The notes below the pieces were generated by a model, which was not told the DNA's origin, made no database searches, and worked only from the letters and a program-made list of their open reading frames with translations. Shown here in pieces: positions 1 through 8,374 of a stretch of DNA of 38,122 nt. The position numbers and the translations under genes are program-made. Every line of letters starts with the position of its first letter. Position 1 is the stretch's first letter. The stretch is from Phytophthora sp. 'mugwort' (lineage: Eukaryota; Oomycota; Peronosporomycetes; Peronosporales; Peronosporaceae), in assembly GCA_033558025.1 (NCBI GenBank), contig JAUCEF010000060.1:1-38122 (forward strand). Reading direction: 5' to 3'.

Positions 1-36
1 TAAAAAAGGTAAAAAAATTAAAGTTAATAATAACAT
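1..36 (-). pseudogene. nad5: 5' end of a second nad5 copy, cut by the window start
   Basis: The reverse complement of bases 1-36 gives the first 12 codons of nad5 (MLLLTLIFLPFL), identical to the complete gene at 31776. It is either a fragment left at the repeat boundary or the start of a second full nad5 beyond base 1; the window cannot tell. The spacer between it and atp1 matches that of the intact pair. Confidence 0.8.
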
Positions 37-145
37 AATAGAATAAAATAAATTTAAATTATTTAAAAATATAATAATAATTTTAAAATAATTCTTCTTA
101 AAGAATAAATATTTTTTAAAAAATTAATATTAGAATAATATTTAA

Positions 146-171
146 AATTATTTTCTATATAGAAAATAATT
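146..171. repeat. 26-bp perfect palindrome in the atp1-nad5 spacer
   Basis: A 13-bp self-complementary stem centred on CTATATAG. It lies between the atp1 3' hairpin and the nad5 5' end; the right-arm copy is 31641-31666. Possible roles are RNA processing or termination; the sequence does not decide. Confidence 0.6.
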
Positions 172-194
172 AATTTTTATCTGTTATGTTTTAT

Positions 195-251
195 TTACAA
201 AATATTATAATTATTTTTTATTAATAAAAAAATAATTATATTATTTTGTAA
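195..251 (-). terminator. Long hairpin across the atp1 stop codon (left arm)
   Basis: Mirror of 31561-31617. Sequence on both sides of the stop is complementary for about two dozen bases with small bulges, around a loop near ATTAATA. Likely an RNA 3'-end, stability or termination element. Confidence 0.55.
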
Positions 252-1770
252 TAAAATTATTAGTAAAATTTGTTGCTAAAATATTAAGTTTTTTTTCTAA
301 TTCTTTAGATATTTCTTTTTTATTTAAGATTTCTTCTAAAATATTAAAATGATTATTTTTTATAAAATTTAACCAACTAATTTCAAAACTTGAAATTTTA
401 TCAACAGCAATTTTATCTAAGAAACCACGTACACCTAAATAAATAATTACAATTTGATTTTCAACAGATAACGGTATATTTAAACCTTGTTTTAACATTT
501 CTGTTAATCTAATCCCTCTATTTAATTGTTGTTGAGTTGTAGCATCTAAATCAGAACCAAATTGAGCAAATGCTTGTACTTCTCTAAATTGTGCTAATTC
601 TAATTTCATTGTACCAGCAATTTGTTTCATAGCTTTAATTTGTGCAGAAGAACCAACACGACTTACAGATAATCCAACACTAATTGCAGGTCTTTGACCT
701 TCATTAAATAATTCTGTTTCTAAAAAAATTTGTCCATCAGTAATTGAAATAACATTTGTTGGAATATAAGCAGAAACATCTCCAGCTTGTGTTTCAATAA
801 TAGGTAATGCGGTTAATGAACCACCACCAATTTTTTTATTCATTTTAGCAGCTCTTTCTAATAAACGAGAGTGTAAATAAAAAACATCTCCAGGATAAGC
901 TTCTCTACCTGGAGGTCTTCTTAATAATAAAGACATTTGTCTATAAGCTACCGCTTGTTTTGATAAATCATCATAGAAAATAACAGCATGTTTACCATTA
1001 TCTCTAAAATATTCACCTAAAGCACAACCAGTATATGGAGCTAAATATTGTAAGGGTGCTGAATCTGAAGCAGTAGCCGCTACAATAACAGAAAAAAACA
1101 TTGCATTTTTTTCTTCTAAAGTTTTTGTTAATTCAGCAATTGTTGATCTTTTTTGACCAACACCTACATAAATACAATATAATTGATTATTTATATCTTT
1201 TTTTAAATGAGGTTCTCTTTGATTAATTATAGTATCAATAGCAATAGATGTTTTACCTGTTTGTCTATCACCAATAATTAATTCCCTTTGACCACGACCA
1301 ATAGGAATTAAACTATCTACAGCTTTTAAACCTGTTTGTACAGGTTGTTTAACACTTTCTCTAGGCATAATACCTGGAGCTTTAACTTCAACTCTACTTT
1401 CTAATTTACTGTTAATTTGACCTTTACCATCAATGGGTTGTCCTAAAGCATCAACTACTCTACCTAATACTTCAGGTCCTACAGGTACACTAACAATAGA
1501 TCCAGTTCTTCGTACAAAATTACCTTCTTGAATTTCTCTATCATTACTAAAAACAACAACACCAACAACATCAGGTTCTAAATTTAAAGCCATTCCTTTA
1601 ATATTACCATTATTAAATTCAACCATTTCACCTGCTTGAATTTTAGTTAAACCATAACATCTTGCAATACCATCACTCATTGAAAGAACAATACCTGTTT
1701 CTTGTAAACTTTTTTCATCTTTATATTTTTTAATATTTGATTCCAGTATATATGATAATTCAATAGCCAT
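241..1770 (-). CDS. atp1: ATP synthase F1 subunit alpha
   Basis: Subunit alpha of the mitochondrial F1-ATPase, which forms the alpha3-beta3 head in the matrix and carries the non-catalytic nucleotide sites. The 509 residues are the usual full length. The P-loop GDRQTGKT is at residues 167-174, after the conserved stretch [14 protein letters not shown]. The alpha-type beta-barrel and central domain are intact up to a normal C-terminus. The ATG start gives the usual N-terminus ([13 protein letters not shown]). It is the last gene of the leftward unit, 79 bp after trnE. An 11-bp inverted repeat encloses the start codon (1750-1792) and a hairpin covers the stop codon. An identical copy is in the right arm. 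atp1 is mitochondrion-encoded in stramenopiles and plants but nuclear in animals and most fungi. Confidence 0.98.
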   Translation of the reverse strand: MAIELSYILESNIKKYKDEKSLQETGIVLSMSDGIARCYGLTKIQAGEMVEFNNGNIKGMALNLEPDVVGVVVFSNDREIQEGNFVRRTGSIVSVPVGPEVLGRVVDALGQPIDGKGQINSKLESRVEVKAPGIMPRESVKQPVQTGLKAVDSLIPIGRGQRELIIGDRQTGKTSIAIDTIINQREPHLKKDINNQLYCIYVGVGQKRSTIAELTKTLEEKNAMFFSVIVAATASDSAPLQYLAPYTGCALGEYFRDNGKHAVIFYDDLSKQAVAYRQMSLLLRRPPGREAYPGDVFYLHSRLLERAAKMNKKIGGGSLTALPIIETQAGDVSAYIPTNVISITDGQIFLETELFNEGQRPAISVGLSVSRVGSSAQIKAMKQIAGTMKLELAQFREVQAFAQFGSDLDATTQQQLNRGIRLTEMLKQGLNIPLSVENQIVIIYLGVRGFLDKIAVDKISSFEISWLNFIKNNHFNILEEILNKKEISKELEKKLNILATNFTNNFITK

Positions 1771-1792
1771 AGAGGTTATTAAATTATCATAT
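1750..1792 (-). promoter_or_regulatory. Stem-loop presenting the atp1 start codon (left arm)
   Basis: Mirror of 30020-30062. ATATGATAATT upstream of the start pairs perfectly with AATTATCATAT in the first codons, leaving the ATG in a 21-nt loop. Confidence 0.45.
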
Positions 1793-1849
1793 TATTTAAT
1801 AATTATAAATTATTATAATTACCAAAATATATCAAATATATATTTTTTA

Positions 1850-1921
1850 TACCCTTTACGAGAATTGAACTCGTATTTTTACCGTGAAAAGGTAATGTCC
1901 TAACCATTAGACTAAAAGGGC
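1850..1921 (-). tRNA. trnE: tRNA-Glu (UUC)
   Basis: 72-nt cloverleaf. The acceptor GCCCTTT pairs with AAAGGGT (one G-T pair), the discriminator is A, the anticodon stem TTACC/GGTAA encloses TTTTCAC with anticodon TTC, and the T-arm is ACGAG TTCAATT CTCGT. It lies between nad4 and atp1 and probably punctuates transcript processing. The nad4 3' hairpin ends directly against its 5' end. Confidence 0.95.
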
Positions 1922-1955
1922 TTTTTATTAAACAAAAAATTTTGTTTAATAAAAA
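1922..1955 (-). terminator. 15-bp hairpin at the nad4 3' end (left arm)
   Basis: Mirror of 29857-29890. A perfect 15-bp stem with a 4-nt loop contains the nad4 stop codon and abuts trnE. Confidence 0.6.
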
Positions 1956-3421
1956 TAAGAAAAATCAATATGTATTAAAATTTTTGAAACACTTTCATGC
2001 ATACAACTTTCAAAAATTTTAGGATATAAACCTAATAAAAAGATATTTATAATTAATATTAAATGAATTAAAAATTCACGATAAGTTAAATCATAATAAA
2101 TTTTTAAATAAATATTTTGAATATTACCATAACAAATTCGATTATAAAATAATAAAGAATATACCCCACCCAAAAACATACCAATTGTCGCAAAAACAGC
2201 TGTTGTAGTATTATCTTCAAAAACTCCAGTTAAAATAAGAATTTCACCCACAAAACTACTTGAACCTGGAATAGACATATTTGCTAATACATAAATAAAT
2301 AATGCAATACAAAATAAAGGCATTGTATGTGCTAAACCACCATAATAATTAATAAATCTTGTATGATATCGATCATATAAACATCCAATTGAAAAAAATA
2401 AACCACTCGATACTAAACCATGACTAATCATTTGAATAATACTACCTTCTAATCCTTGAATAGTTAAAGAAAAAATACCCAATATTATAAAATTCATATG
2501 AGCAACTGATGCATAAGCAATAATACGTTTCAAATCTGTTTGTCGTATAGCTGTTAATGACGCATAAATAACAGATATTAAACATAAAACTAAAATATAC
2601 GGTGTAAAATATAATGCAGCTTTAGGAAATAAAGGAACTAAAAACCTAATCATACCGTATGATCCTAATTTTAATAAAATACCAGCTAATAGTACAGAAC
2701 CTGCGGTAGGTGCTTCAACATGTGCTTCCGGTAACCAAACATGAAAAGGTAACATTGGAACTTTAACAGCAAATGATAAAAAAAAAGCTAAGAAATAAAA
2801 TTTTTCATATGAAAAATTAAAATTACTATAATATAATATTTGATAATCAGTTGTACCCACAGTTAAAAATAAATGAATAATGGCAATAAACATAAATAAT
2901 GAACCTGCTAATGTATACATAAAAAACAAATATGAAGCTTTAATTTTACGTTCTCTTGAACCCCAAATACCTATAATTAAAAACATAGGAATTAATACAC
3001 TTTCAAAGAAAATATAAAAAATAAGTACATCTAATATACTAAATGAAATGATTAAACAAAATTCTAAAATAAAATATAAAATAAAATATTCTTTTATATT
3101 TTTATTAATCATTTCATAACTAATTAACATACAGATTGGAATCAAAAATGTTGTTAAAATTATAAAAAATAATGAAATACCATCAATACCTAAATAAAAA
3201 TTAATATTAAATTGACTAATCCATTCTATTTTAAATAAATATTGAAAATTAGAAGTTGATTTATCAAATAAAATCCATAAAGGTAATGACATTAAAAAAA
3301 TGAAAAAAGACATAAAAATACTAAAATTTTTTATAAATTTTTCATTTTTCGAAAAAGCTAATATAATAACCGTAATTAATGGTAAAATAAGTAAAAAAAT
3401 TAATATAAACTTATTAAACAT
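1946..3421 (-). CDS. nad4: NADH dehydrogenase subunit 4
   Basis: Core antiporter-like membrane subunit of complex I in the inner membrane, contributing to proton pumping. The 491 residues form a largely hydrophobic protein of about 14 membrane helices. Family motifs are visible: FILEFCLIISF with the helix-5 region Glu, FFESVLIPMFLIIGIWG, AVKVPMLPFHVWLPEAHVEAPT with the conserved Lys, and AYASVAHMNF. I start at the ATG at 3421 (MFNKFILIFLL). An in-frame upstream ATG lies inside trnH and would add residues copied from the tRNA. The gene sits between trnH and trnE, and its stop codon is inside a hairpin. Confidence 0.97.
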   Translation of the reverse strand: MFNKFILIFLLILPLITVIILAFSKNEKFIKNFSIFMSFFIFLMSLPLWILFDKSTSNFQYLFKIEWISQFNINFYLGIDGISLFFIILTTFLIPICMLISYEMINKNIKEYFILYFILEFCLIISFSILDVLIFYIFFESVLIPMFLIIGIWGSRERKIKASYLFFMYTLAGSLFMFIAIIHLFLTVGTTDYQILYYSNFNFSYEKFYFLAFFLSFAVKVPMLPFHVWLPEAHVEAPTAGSVLLAGILLKLGSYGMIRFLVPLFPKAALYFTPYILVLCLISVIYASLTAIRQTDLKRIIAYASVAHMNFIILGIFSLTIQGLEGSIIQMISHGLVSSGLFFSIGCLYDRYHTRFINYYGGLAHTMPLFCIALFIYVLANMSIPGSSSFVGEILILTGVFEDNTTTAVFATIGMFLGGVYSLLFYNRICYGNIQNIYLKIYYDLTYREFLIHLILIINIFLLGLYPKIFESCMHESVSKILIHIDFSYFY

Positions 3422-3443
3422 AAAAAAATTTAATTTAAAAATG

Positions 3444-3516
3444 GGCGAAAAATGGGACTTGAACCCATAACACTTAGACCCACAATCTAACACTCTACCT
3501 TTAAGTTATAATCGCC
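3444..3516 (-). tRNA. trnH: tRNA-His (GUG)
   Basis: The anticodon stem TTAGA/TCTAA encloses TTGTGGG, giving anticodon GTG. The extra 5' G opposite a C discriminator is the identity element of tRNA-His. The acceptor GCGATTA/TTTTCGC has two U-U mismatches. The T-arm is ATGGG TTCAAGT CCCAT. It is 3 nt from the rpl10-like ORF and 22 nt from nad4. Confidence 0.93.
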
Positions 3517-3519
3517 TTT

Positions 3520-3939
3520 TTAAATTTTTCTTAAATAATATATAAAATTTAAAAATGATTGAACAATTAAATTATTTAAAGGTGGATAGTTTTTAGATAA
3601 TATTTGTTTTACTTTTAAATTAGAATAAATATTATTTTGAATACTCAAATAAATTAATTCAAGTTTTTTAAAATTATATAAATCCCTTATTAAATTTAAT
3701 TCATTATTTCCATAAATTATTAAAATAGAACCTTGTCCTTTTAATTTTAAAAAAATATCAATAATTAAATTTTGATTTAATATTAAAGATTTATAATCAA
3801 ATTTTTTAATTTTTTTTTTTAAAGATATTATTTCATTAATATTTAAATCATTATAACGAAATATATATATATATTTATAAGTTTGTTTAATTTTTTGTAA
3901 TTGATTTAATTTATACTTTTTAAATTTTTTTTTTTGCAT
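3520..3939 (-). CDS. rpl10: Probable mitochondrial ribosomal protein L10 (uL10)
   Basis: 139 codons, very Lys-, Ile- and Asn-rich, with no clear membrane segment. I identify it tentatively as uL10, the base of the ribosomal stalk. Features in the expected order are a basic N-terminal helix, a strand (YKYIYIFRY), N-D-L then a helix (INEIISLKKKIKKF), a strand ending in the L10-like K-S-L-x-L-N-Q-N-L stretch (residues 50-58), a small linker, GSILIIYG near residues 70-77, and a late segment (KVKQILSKNYPPLNNLI) like the L10 'la.lps.eel' motif. Sequence identity is low, so the call rests on this pattern. It lies between nad7 and trnH, in the same unit. The alternative is a lineage-specific ORF of unknown function. 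Confidence 0.5.
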   Translation of the reverse strand: MQKKKFKKYKLNQLQKIKQTYKYIYIFRYNDLNINEIISLKKKIKKFDYKSLILNQNLIIDIFLKLKGQGSILIIYGNNELNLIRDLYNFKKLELIYLSIQNNIYSNLKVKQILSKNYPPLNNLIVQSFLNFIYYLRKI

Positions 3940-3977
3940 AATTTATTGAAAATAAAATTTTATTCTAATAATTAATA

Positions 3978-5156
3978 TTAACGATCAATTTCACCAAAAA
4001 CAACATCTAAAGTACCAATAATTGTAACAACATCAGCAATCATATGATTTTTAGCTATAAAATCTAATGCTTGTAAATGTAAAAATCCTGGTGATTTAAT
4101 TTTACATCTGTAGGGTTTATTTGTACCATCTGCTACTAAATAAACACCATACTCACCTTTAGGTGCCTCAATAACTGTATAAGTTTCACCAGCATTTACA
4201 CAAATATTTTCTGAATAATATTTAAAATGATGAATTAAAGACTCCATAGAATTTTTAATTTGAATTCTATTTGGATTTGTAATTTTTTTATCATCTAATT
4301 TAATAGGACCTTGGGGAATTTTATTAAGTACTTGCAAAATAATTCGAATTGATTGTCGCATTTCTTCTATTCTAATTAAATAACGATCATAACAATCGCC
4401 ATTTGTACCTACAGGTATATCAAATTTTAATTGATCATAAATTTCATAAGGTTGTGTTTTACGTAAATCCCATGAAATACCTGATCCACGTAACATAACA
4501 CCACTAAAACCAAAATTTAAAGCATCTTTAGCAGATATAATACCAATATCTACTAATCTTTGTTTCCAAATTCTATTATTAGTTAACATTTCTTCAATTT
4601 CATCTAAACGGGTATTAAATTGTTCACAAAAAATATATATATCATTTAACAAACCTTTAGGCAAATCTTGATTAACACCTCCAGGTCTAAAATAAGCTGC
4701 ATGCATACGTGCACCAGAAACACGTTCATAAAATTCCATTAATTTCTCACGTTCTTCAAATCCCCAAAAATAAGGTGTCATAGCTCCTACATCTAAAGCA
4801 TGACAACATACAGCTAATAAATGATTTAAGATACGTGTTATTTCTGAAAATAAAACTCTTATATATTGTGCTCGTAAAGGTATATCACAATTTAATAATT
4901 TTTCAATAGCCAAAACATATGCATGTTCTTGACACATCATAGATACATAATCTAAACGATCAAAATAAGGTAACGCCTGTAAATAATTTTTATATTCAAT
5001 TAATTTTTCTGTACCTCTATGTAATAAACCTATATGTGAATCAGCTTTTTTAACAACTTCACCGTTTAATTCTAAAATTAAACGTAAAACACCATGAGCC
5101 GCTGGATGTTGTGGACCAAAATTTATAGAAAAATTTTTAATTTTTTTTAATGACAT
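3978..5156 (-). CDS. nad7: NADH dehydrogenase subunit 7 (49-kDa type)
   Basis: Peripheral-arm subunit of complex I, homologous to the nickel-hydrogenase large subunit; with the 20-kDa subunit it forms the ubiquinone pocket near cluster N2. The 392 residues are the usual length. The N-terminal [14 protein letters not shown] contains the quinone-site His loop. [27 protein letters not shown] and [13 protein letters not shown] are all conserved, and the C-terminus ends normally (DVVFGEIDR). It is the first gene of the leftward unit, diverging from nad2. Twenty A residues directly precede the ATG in the transcript sense. Confidence 0.98.
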   Translation of the reverse strand: MSLKKIKNFSINFGPQHPAAHGVLRLILELNGEVVKKADSHIGLLHRGTEKLIEYKNYLQALPYFDRLDYVSMMCQEHAYVLAIEKLLNCDIPLRAQYIRVLFSEITRILNHLLAVCCHALDVGAMTPYFWGFEEREKLMEFYERVSGARMHAAYFRPGGVNQDLPKGLLNDIYIFCEQFNTRLDEIEEMLTNNRIWKQRLVDIGIISAKDALNFGFSGVMLRGSGISWDLRKTQPYEIYDQLKFDIPVGTNGDCYDRYLIRIEEMRQSIRIILQVLNKIPQGPIKLDDKKITNPNRIQIKNSMESLIHHFKYYSENICVNAGETYTVIEAPKGEYGVYLVADGTNKPYRCKIKSPGFLHLQALDFIAKNHMIADVVTIIGTLDVVFGEIDR

Positions 5157-5272
5157 TTTTTTTTTTTTTTTTTTTTAATAAAAATATAATATTTATAAAT
5201 TAATTTTTTTATAAATATATAGCATATATAGTAAGTAAGTATTTTTAAAATATTTATTTCTTTTATTACATT
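5157..5272. promoter_or_regulatory. Divergent nad7/nad2 spacer, likely bidirectional promoter
   Basis: This is the only place in the arm where transcription units diverge, so both must start in or near it. It holds a 20-nt homopolymer next to the nad7 ATG, a hairpin at 5189-5218 (11-bp stem ATATTTATAAA/TTTATAAATAT, 8-nt loop), an AT-rich near-palindrome around AGC and three GTAA repeats. No consensus promoter is recognised; the role is inferred from gene orientation. The right-arm copy is 26540-26655. Confidence 0.5.
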
Positions 5273-6766
5273 ATGTTTTTTCAGGAAATTTTTAATAATA
5301 ATTTTGAAATTATTATCCCCGAATTTTTTTTAACAACTTTTTTATTAATTTTATTATTATTTGGTGTTTTTTATAAAAAAAATCAAAATGCTCAAAAAAT
5401 TTTGATTATTAAAAATATTACTACTATAATAATATATTTATTATTAATTCTTTTAATATTAACGTTAAATATAACAAATATTTCAAGTAACATATTAAAT
5501 GGTGTATTACTTATTAATAATTTTACACAATTTATTAAAATAATTTTAATTTTATTAACAATTATTTGTTTTTTAATACAACAAAAATATTTAATACAAC
5601 AAAAAATAAATTCATATGAAATTAATATATTAATGTTAATATCATTATTGGGTTTAATGTTATTGGTATCTGCAAATCATTTTATTACTTTATATTTAGC
5701 AATTGAATTACAAAGTTTAAGTTTTTATATATTAACATCCACCCAAAAAAAATCGATATTATCAATTGAGGCTGGTTTAAAATATTTTATTTTAGGATCA
5801 ATTGCTTCAGGTTTTATTCTATTTGGTTCTTCAATAATTTATGCTATTACAGGTTCATTAAATTTTAATAATATTTTTTTAATATTATCAAATATAAATT
5901 TTTTAGATAATATAAATATATTAATTAGTTTATCTTATGGATTAATTTTTATTTTAGTTGGTATTTTATTTAAAATAGGTGCTACACCTTTTCATTTTTG
6001 GTTGCCTGATGTATATGAAGGTGCTCCAAATAATATTTCAAGTTTTTTTGCTATTGTACCAAAAATTGCTTTTATAGGAATTTTAATTCGTTTATTTTTT
6101 GAGATTTTTTTTAATATTTCATATTTCTTTGAAATTTTTTTTTATATTATTTCATTTTTATCTATGTTAATCGGTGCATTATCGGCATTACAACAAAAAA
6201 AAATCAAAAGATTATTAGCTTATAGTGCAATAAGTCATGTAGGTTTTATATTAATAGGATTTACTTCAAATATGTTAAATAATATTCCATTTATTTTATT
6301 ATATATTATAATTTATATTATAACAAGTATTAATTTATGGACTTCTTATTTATCTTTAAATATCAATCATAAACCAATTAAATATTTAACAGATTTATCA
6401 AATATATATACTATTAATAAATTAATTGCTATTATTATAATCATAAATATTTTTTCATTAGCTGGTATACCCCCATTAGCGGGTTTTTTTTCAAAATTAT
6501 TTATATTTTTTTCAGCTATTAAAAATAATTATTTTAGTTTAGTATTTTTTGGTATTATTATAAGTGTTTTAAGCTCTTTTTATTATTTAAAAATAATTAA
6601 AATTATTTATTTTGAAAAAATATTTAGAAAAATGTATATTTCACAAATAAATAAAAGTCAAAGTATAATATTATTAATTAGTACTCAATTTATTTTATTT
6701 TTATTTATTTATCCTAATATTATATTAATAAATTTAAACAAAATTTATTTATATTTATTAATATAA
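5273..6766 (+). CDS. nad2: NADH dehydrogenase subunit 2
   Basis: Antiporter-like inner-membrane subunit of complex I. It has 497 residues, almost wholly hydrophobic, about 14 helices. Diagnostic stretches are YLAIELQSLSFYIL with the membrane Glu, GLKYFILGSIASG, FKIGATPFHFWLPDVYEGAP with the conserved Lys, LLAYSAISHVGF and LAGIPPLAGFFSKL. The ATG at 5273 gives the usual start (MFFQEIFNNNF). First gene of the rightward unit; trnF follows 6 bp after the stop. Confidence 0.98.
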   Translation: MFFQEIFNNNFEIIIPEFFLTTFLLILLLFGVFYKKNQNAQKILIIKNITTIIIYLLLILLILTLNITNISSNILNGVLLINNFTQFIKIILILLTIICFLIQQKYLIQQKINSYEINILMLISLLGLMLLVSANHFITLYLAIELQSLSFYILTSTQKKSILSIEAGLKYFILGSIASGFILFGSSIIYAITGSLNFNNIFLILSNINFLDNINILISLSYGLIFILVGILFKIGATPFHFWLPDVYEGAPNNISSFFAIVPKIAFIGILIRLFFEIFFNISYFFEIFFYIISFLSMLIGALSALQQKKIKRLLAYSAISHVGFILIGFTSNMLNNIPFILLYIIIYIITSINLWTSYLSLNINHKPIKYLTDLSNIYTINKLIAIIIIINIFSLAGIPPLAGFFSKLFIFFSAIKNNYFSLVFFGIIISVLSSFYYLKIIKIIYFEKIFRKMYISQINKSQSIILLISTQFILFLFIYPNIILINLNKIYLYLLI

Positions 6767-6772
6767 TATTTA

Positions 6773-6846
6773 GTTTGGATAGCTCAGTTGGTTAGAGTAA
6801 AAGACTGAAAATCTTTGTGTCGGTGGTTCAAATCCACCTCCAGACA
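6773..6846 (+). tRNA. trnF: tRNA-Phe (GAA)
   Basis: 74-nt cloverleaf. The acceptor GTTTGGA pairs with TCCAGAC with one G-T pair, the discriminator is A, the anticodon stem AAAGA/TCTTT encloses CTGAAAA with anticodon GAA, and the T-arm is GGTGG TTCAAAT CCACC. The order nad2-trnF-rps10 is, as I recall it, typical of oomycete mtDNA. Confidence 0.96.
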
Positions 6847-6862
6847 ATTTTATTATTAAAAT

Positions 6863-7189
6863 ATGTATCTTTTAAGAATAACTTTTAAATCATTTCAAAA
6901 AATAAATCAACTCAAACAAAATTTATTAAAATTAAAAAAAATTAATAAATTCAAAAATATTCAAATACCCGGTGTATTTCAAACAAAACAAAAAAAAAAA
7001 ATTTTTACATTATTAAGATCTCCCCATGTAAATAAAAAATCACGTGAACATTTTATTCATAAAAATTATACTTCTAAAATTAATATAAAATTTAAAAATA
7101 TTTTTTATTTATTAAATTTTTTAGTTTTAATTAAAAAATTTTTATCTAAAAATTCATTAATAAATATTAAAATTATAAAAAAAAATTAA
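6863..7189 (+). CDS. rps10: Ribosomal protein S10 (uS10)
   Basis: Small-subunit ribosomal protein of the mitoribosome head. It is a 108-residue, strongly basic protein. The uS10 signature is clear at residues 45-65: PGVFQTKQKKKIFTLLRSPH followed by VNKKSREHF, including the LRSPHV-NKKSREHF motif. The ATG at 6863 is 16 bp after trnF and is the only start that keeps the first strand (MYLLRITFKSF). Its first 15 nt are repeated upstream of nad6. Confidence 0.93.
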   Translation: MYLLRITFKSFQKINQLKQNLLKLKKINKFKNIQIPGVFQTKQKKKIFTLLRSPHVNKKSREHFIHKNYTSKINIKFKNIFYLLNFLVLIKKFLSKNSLINIKIIKKN

Positions 7190-7199
7190 AATTAAACTT

Positions 7200-7273
7200 A
7201 TGCTTATAGCTTAAATGGATAAAGCGTTAGATTGCGGATCTATAAAATGAAAGTTCAAATCTTTCTAAGCATA
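7200..7273 (+). tRNA. trnR: tRNA-Arg (GCG)
   Basis: The acceptor ATGCTTA/TAAGCAT is perfect. The anticodon stem TTAGA/TCTAT has one mismatch and encloses TTGCGGA with anticodon GCG, which would serve CGN codons. The T-arm is GAAAG TTCAAAT CTTTC. First of four clustered tRNA genes. Confidence 0.92.
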
Positions 7274-7287
7274 TATTTTATTTATTT

Positions 7288-7359
7288 TGAAGTATAGCCA
7301 AGTGGTAAGGCCTCCGTTTTTGGTACGGAAAATCAAAGGTTCGAATCCTTTTACTTCAA
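7288..7359 (+). tRNA. trnQ: tRNA-Gln (UUG)
   Basis: The acceptor TGAAGTA/TACTTCA is perfect, the anticodon stem TCCGT/ACGGA encloses TTTTGGT with anticodon TTG, and the T-arm is AAAGG TTCGAAT CCTTT. Only 2 nt separate it from trnI. Confidence 0.96.
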
Positions 7360-7361
7360 AA

Positions 7362-7435
7362 GGGCCTATAACTCAGTTGGTTAGAGTATACGCCTGATAA
7401 GTGTAAAGTCAGTAGTTCAAATCTACTTAGGCCCA
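7362..7435 (+). tRNA. trnI: tRNA-Ile (GAU)
   Basis: The acceptor GGGCCTA/TAGGCCC is perfect, the anticodon stem TACGC/GTGTA encloses CTGATAA with anticodon GAT, and the T-arm is AGTAG TTCAAAT CTACT. It is 2 nt from each neighbouring tRNA gene, so processing at the tRNAs probably releases all of them. Confidence 0.96.
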
Positions 7436-7437
7436 AT

Positions 7438-7510
7438 GAATAATTAACTCAATTGGTAGAGTATTTCGTTTACACCGAAAATGTTAGCGGTTCGAGTCCG
7501 TTATTATTCA
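7438..7510 (+). tRNA. trnV: tRNA-Val (UAC)
   Basis: The acceptor GAATAAT/ATTATTC is perfect, the anticodon stem TTTCG/CGAAA encloses TTTACAC with anticodon TAC, and the T-arm is AGCGG TTCGAGT CCGTT. It precedes rps12 by 17 bp. Confidence 0.95.
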
Positions 7511-7527
7511 ATAAAATAACAAATAAT

Positions 7528-7908
7528 ATGTCAACAATTAATCAATTATTTTTAAAAAAACAAAAACGTTTAGAAAAAAAAAAAAGAAATAAAAGTCCAG
7601 CTTTAAAACAATGTCCTCAACGTAAAGGTATTTGTTTAAAAGTTTATAATACAACACCTAAAAAACCAAATTCTGCTATGCGTAAAGTAGCAAAAGTACA
7701 CCTATCTAGTAGGTATACAATAATTACTTATATTCCAGGTATTGGTCATACTTTACAAGAACATTCAATAGTATTAGTTAGAGGAGGTCGTGTAAAAGAT
7801 TTACCTGGAGTAAAATATCATGTAATTCGTGGTAAATATGATTTATTAGGGATTTATTCTCGAAAAACATCAAGATCAAAATATGGAACTAAAATACGAA
7901 GAGTATAA
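7528..7908 (+). CDS. rps12: Ribosomal protein S12 (uS12)
   Basis: Decoding-centre protein of the small mitoribosomal subunit. It has 126 residues, the usual length, and is basic and highly conserved. Visible motifs are the N-terminal [32 protein letters not shown] with the PNSA loop, and [31 protein letters not shown] use the ATG at 7528 (MSTINQLF); an in-frame start farther upstream lies inside trnV. Its last 26 bp overlap rps7, the ancestral bacterial str-operon order. Confidence 0.97.
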   Translation: MSTINQLFLKKQKRLEKKKRNKSPALKQCPQRKGICLKVYNTTPKKPNSAMRKVAKVHLSSRYTIITYIPGIGHTLQEHSIVLVRGGRVKDLPGVKYHVIRGKYDLLGIYSRKTSRSKYGTKIRRV

Positions 7909-8314
7909 AATAAAAAAATTATTTATAAATATGTTATTAAAAAAAGGAAAAAAAACTTGTTCTGAAAACATATTTATAAATATTTTAATTACTTTAAAAA
8001 AAATTACAAAACAAAAACCGAATTTTATTTTATTTAAATCAATTGAAAATTTATTACCGAAATTAAAAGCAATAAGTATTCCAAATAAAAAACGAAATAA
8101 AAAAAAAAAAAAAAAAGATAGATATTTTTTAATGCTTTTAAATGAAGATAAACAAATTAAAAAATCGATATCGTGGTTACTTTTAAATGCAAATTTAAAA
8201 AACATAACAAACGAAATTATTCAAACTTCAAAAAATAAAAGTAAAACAATCAATACAAAAAAACAATATTATAAAAATATAAAAAAATTAAAATTTAATC
8301 TTATTTTTGATTAA
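7883..8314 (+). CDS. rps7: Ribosomal protein S7 (uS7)
   Basis: Head protein of the small mitoribosomal subunit. The 143 residues are very Lys- and Asn-rich. The N-terminal pattern ([23 protein letters not shown]) aligns with the uS7 opening 'DPK...KFVN.LM..GKKS', which supports the ATG at 7883 over the later ATG at 7931 even though it overlaps rps12 by 26 bp. The family's beta-hairpin region is reduced to a poly-Lys tract (about residues 68-79), and the usual VGG..YQVP motif is not evident, so this is a divergent S7. Confidence 0.88.
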   Translation: MELKYEEYKIKKLFINMLLKKGKKTCSENIFINILITLKKITKQKPNFILFKSIENLLPKLKAISIPNKKRNKKKKKKDRYFLMLLNEDKQIKKSISWLLLNANLKNITNEIIQTSKNKSKTINTKKQYYKNIKKLKFNLIFD

Positions 8315-8374
8315 TTTTTTTAAAATACATTATTTATCATTAAATAATTAATTATTACAAATTATAAAATTCTT

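Noticed and set aside
3422..3490. Longer nad4 reading starting inside trnH
   Set aside because: The extra residues are simply trnH translated; the ATG at 3421 matches the family start.
7453..7527. Longer rps12 reading starting inside trnV
   Set aside because: It overlaps the tRNA and adds residues absent from uS12; the start at 7528 is canonical.
7876..8205. Minus-strand 109-codon ORF opposite rps7 (and its mirror at 23607-23936)
   Set aside because: Antisense shadow of the Lys-rich rps7, giving poly-Phe; the sense strand carries a known gene.
7931..8314. Shorter rps7 from the second ATG
   Set aside because: It would lose the conserved N-terminal helix that aligns with uS7, so the overlapping start at 7883 is kept.
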